Assembly: GCA_900557255.1 (NCBI GenBank)
Contig: USSA01000056.1
Span: forward strand, 1 to 16,246
DNA from: an uncultured Prevotella sp.
GTDB lineage: Bacteria > Bacteroidota > Bacteroidia > Bacteroidales > Bacteroidaceae
DNA length: 16,246 bases
Direction of reading: 5' to 3'
A program made the translations under genes and the position numbers. Shown in pieces: positions 14,076 through 16,246 of the stretch. Each line of letters starts with the position of its first letter. Position 1 is the stretch's first letter. Below the pieces are notes generated by a model, which saw only the letters and a list, made by a program, of their open reading frames with translations, was not told the DNA's origin and did not search any database.

Positions 14076-16246
14076 TTATTTGCGCACTACCATCTTCTTT
14101 CCATTCCGAATATAGATGCCCGGCTGGGTAACTTTGGTAAGTTTGCGGCCATCCAACCCGTATACTGCATCAGAAGATGAAGAGGCGGCTGCACTGCCCG
14201 TGCCCTGCGATAGAGCCGGCTTCGTGATGCCTGTAGTAGGCGCCTTTCGGTAGAGCGTAATGCGGCGGCGCAACGTATTGGCATTCCAGCGGTCCATCCA
14301 CATGCCGTCACGCTCTATATCTACATGTATCTCGTAGGTGCCCTCTGCCAACTCAGAAAGATTCACGGTATGGCGGGTAGAACCCGTAAGATCCGTATCA
14401 TTGTTGCGCGGAATGCTCACTCTGCTGATGCTGCTCGTATACGCAGTCTCGCCCGTAGCCACATTGACCAGACGGTAGCGCATGCGGGTCTGCAGACTGC
14501 CCTGCGTAAGATACTTCATATAGCCCGACATACCCAGCACCAGCTGCGGCTTCTGATCCAGGTCGAAGTAATGGGAAGGCACATAACTGCCCGATTCATC
14601 CAGGAGTTTCACCGATGTAACGGTCACCCTGCCTTCGTAGTTGTTAGGATATACCTCGAGCAGGAAATCTTCCGGCACCGGAATCTCGTAGACGCCAGGA
14701 TTCTTCGTCTCGATATTGTGGTTGAAGCGGAGCTTCATGCGATACTTGCCTGCCTTGAGCTCATGAGAGCCGGTAGGGCCCGAATAGGATGTCATGAACC
14801 TCACGAGCCACTGGGTAGTATCCATGCGCTGCGCCACCATGTGGATGAGATAGGCATTCGGTACCTGATAGGTTTCACCCGCCAGATTTCCCGTGCCCTC
14901 CAGTTCCACCTGTAACTCGCCGCGAGCCTGATAGCGGCTCAGGTTAGATACATTCAGCAGAATGCCTGCCAACTGGCTGCTGTACTGATAGGCTGGCTCC
15001 AGCACCTCTGGCTTTCCCGCAAGCAACAGGTGAGGCTTGTTGTCCGCCTGTACCAGCGTAACCTCGCCACGGTTTACAATCATCGGCACGGAATTGCCAT
15101 TCACCATCTGCCTCCAGTCTTCCCAAACGCCCTTGTCAGCATCCAGGAGCCGGCGGCCCAAAGGTCGCAGAGTATAGGTGCCGTCTGCCAGACCGTCTAT
15201 CTCATTCAGGTCCATCTTCCACCAGTCATATTCGAAATTGTAGCTGGTATAATAGGTAGCCCAGGTCAAGACACCCGACTGTCCGAAGACATGCATACAC
15301 TTTCCGTCCTGCGTAAAGAGTCCGATGCCTATCTGTCCGGTATAGGCGCCTCCGGCATCCTGAGCCAGATTGCGGGCTCCCACACCTTTAATCTGCGCCG
15401 GAATAACCGACTTCACCGTCATTCCTTCACTCGCCTGGAACTGCAGTCCCTGGTCATTGTTCACCGACAGCACCACCGGTTTAGGTTGCAGCGGTTCTAT
15501 CATTCCGTCGTTCGGATGCACGAAGAGCGCTATCTGATTTTCGTAGTAACAGCCGTCGCTGCCGTAACCTCCGCCAGCCGTCGCTGCTGTATTGATGTCG
15601 AAATAGCCATTGTCCAGACCAGCCCATCCCCAGTTTACATGCACCAGTCCGTTCTCATCGTAACCATCATATAAAAAGGCATGGTCGCCGCCCGTCATGA
15701 AGACCGGACAGCCGAGAGACAGTTCCTGGTAGATAGCCTGCAGAAACTCGCCGCCCGGCAGTCTGTCCTTCTCCAGCTGGCGCACATTGCAGTTGTAATA
15801 GTTCTCGAGTGTATTCCATAACTTTGCCTCATCACAGAGGGTTCCGTGCACGCCGTAGGTAGCCTGGGCCAGTTTTCCCAAGTCGCGCATCAGCACGCCC
15901 ACTGCCTGTGCCTGAGCCTCGCTGTACCCTCCTCCGCTGTAGGAATCGAGCATGTTGTCCCAGTCATAATAATCGTATGCCATGGCACCCTTACCCCGGT
16001 TTACCCCCTCGGGTCTCATCTTAGGCCAGCGGTGGGCATAGAGCACCTGTGCCATCGCCGTGATGGTACAGCCCGTATAGGTAGGCTTGCCGCTTGAGCT
16101 GCTGCGCGGGGTATAGTAGTTATAAGGATAATCCTGGCTCCACTCCGCACTGACGAGCGGTTTTACCGATGCCTTCGGCGGTTTGGCATAGACCGGCGTC
16201 ACGCTGATGCTGTCTACCTTCACCAGCTCCACCACCCGTGCATATC
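14076..16246 (-). CDS. C10 family cysteine protease, N-terminus outside the window
   Basis: At least 722 codons, still open at the window end; the GTG at 16235 is not a real start, because the frame continues upstream with YAR. Numbered from that GTG, the peptidase domain has the nucleophile Cys56 in TYTGCTITAMAQVLYAHRWP, the catalytic His185 in GGDHAFLYDGYDENG, and HVNWGWAG (199-206) with the conserved Asn and Trp. The signal peptide and most of the pro-domain lie beyond the window. The region after residue 240 is beta-rich and binding-like, with no clear named domain. The C-terminus is a low-complexity Ser/Ala stretch followed by VYGLDGRKLTKVTQPGIYIR and NGKKMVVRK, the short sorting-type tail common in Prevotella secreted proteins. 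It converges with the lipoprotein operon and is a diverged paralogue of the C10 gene at 8768-11377. Confidence 0.93.
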   Translation of the reverse strand, partial: YARVVELVKVDSISVTPVYAKPPKASVKPLVSAEWSQDYPYNYYTPRSSSSGKPTYTGCTITAMAQVLYAHRWPKMRPEGVNRGKGAMAYDYYDWDNMLDSYSGGGYSEAQAQAVGVLMRDLGKLAQATYGVHGTLCDEAKLWNTLENYYNCNVRQLEKDRLPGGEFLQAIYQELSLGCPVFMTGGDHAFLYDGYDENGLVHVNWGWAGLDNGYFDINTAATAGGGYGSDGCYYENQIALFVHPNDGMIEPLQPKPVVLSVNNDQGLQFQASEGMTVKSVIPAQIKGVGARNLAQDAGGAYTGQIGIGLFTQDGKCMHVFGQSGVLTWATYYTSYNFEYDWWKMDLNEIDGLADGTYTLRPLGRRLLDADKGVWEDWRQMVNGNSVPMIVNRGEVTLVQADNKPHLLLAGKPEVLEPAYQYSSQLAGILLNVSNLSRYQARGELQVELEGTGNLAGETYQVPNAYLIHMVAQRMDTTQWLVRFMTSYSGPTGSHELKAGKYRMKLRFNHNIETKNPGVYEIPVPEDFLLEVYPNNYEGRVTVTSVKLLDESGSYVPSHYFDLDQKPQLVLGMSGYMKYLTQGSLQTRMRYRLVNVATGETAYTSSISRVSIPRNNDTDLTGSTRHTVNLSELAEGTYEIHVDIERDGMWMDRWNANTLRRRITLYRKAPTTGITKPALSQGTGSAAASSSSDAVYGLDGRKLTKVTQPGIYIRNGKKMVVRK

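Overview
The window looks like chromosomal DNA from a Bacteroidales species, most likely Prevotella/Segatella. The assignment is inferred from protein families and promoter style; no database search was run. Supporting signs are a UpxY-type NusG paralogue, a DUF4954-like protein, a class I fumarase, C10 (streptopain-like) cysteine proteases with C-terminal sorting tails, lipoproteins, and repeated promoters of the Bacteroidetes form TTTG - 19/20 bp - TAnnTTTG. Most starts lack a Shine-Dalgarno sequence.

Layout. (1) 1-1960, minus strand: a long structured leader RNA with an intrinsic terminator, then a UpxY-like antiterminator, then an exported LPP20-like protein only 18 bp downstream. (2) 2104-3823: an Rpn-family PD-(D/E)XK nuclease gene (minus) with its own promoter and terminator, a fragment of an AAA-ATPase/PD-(D/E)XK gene (minus), and an intergenic stretch. 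That stretch holds a minus-strand promoter-terminator pair (possible small RNA), a perfect 12-bp palindrome and the hflX promoter. (3) 3777-8718, plus strand: housekeeping run hflX - DUF4954 - class I fumarase, closed by a strong bidirectional terminator. (4) 8768-16246: a cell-surface proteolysis region. A C10 protease (minus) is divergent from a two-gene lipoprotein operon (plus): a predicted metzincin-like zinc protease and a beta-propeller-like lipoprotein. A second C10 protease (minus, cut by the window end) converges on that operon.

Main points. The UpxY reading frame can be extended upstream through a near-perfect intrinsic terminator, so the extension is probably leader RNA and the gene probably starts at 1478; this suggests attenuation or autoregulation. 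The first C10 protease has no in-frame ATG. An ATG at 11424 would give a textbook signal peptide if a run of seven A residues had one more A, which points to slippage, phase variation or a sequence error. The metalloprotease-like lipoprotein carries HEHMHCMDYSHD, a metzincin-type motif with Asp in the usual Gly position, and is coupled to its neighbour by a strong Shine-Dalgarno sequence that is unusual for this phylum. No tRNA, rRNA, CRISPR array or intact insertion sequence was seen.
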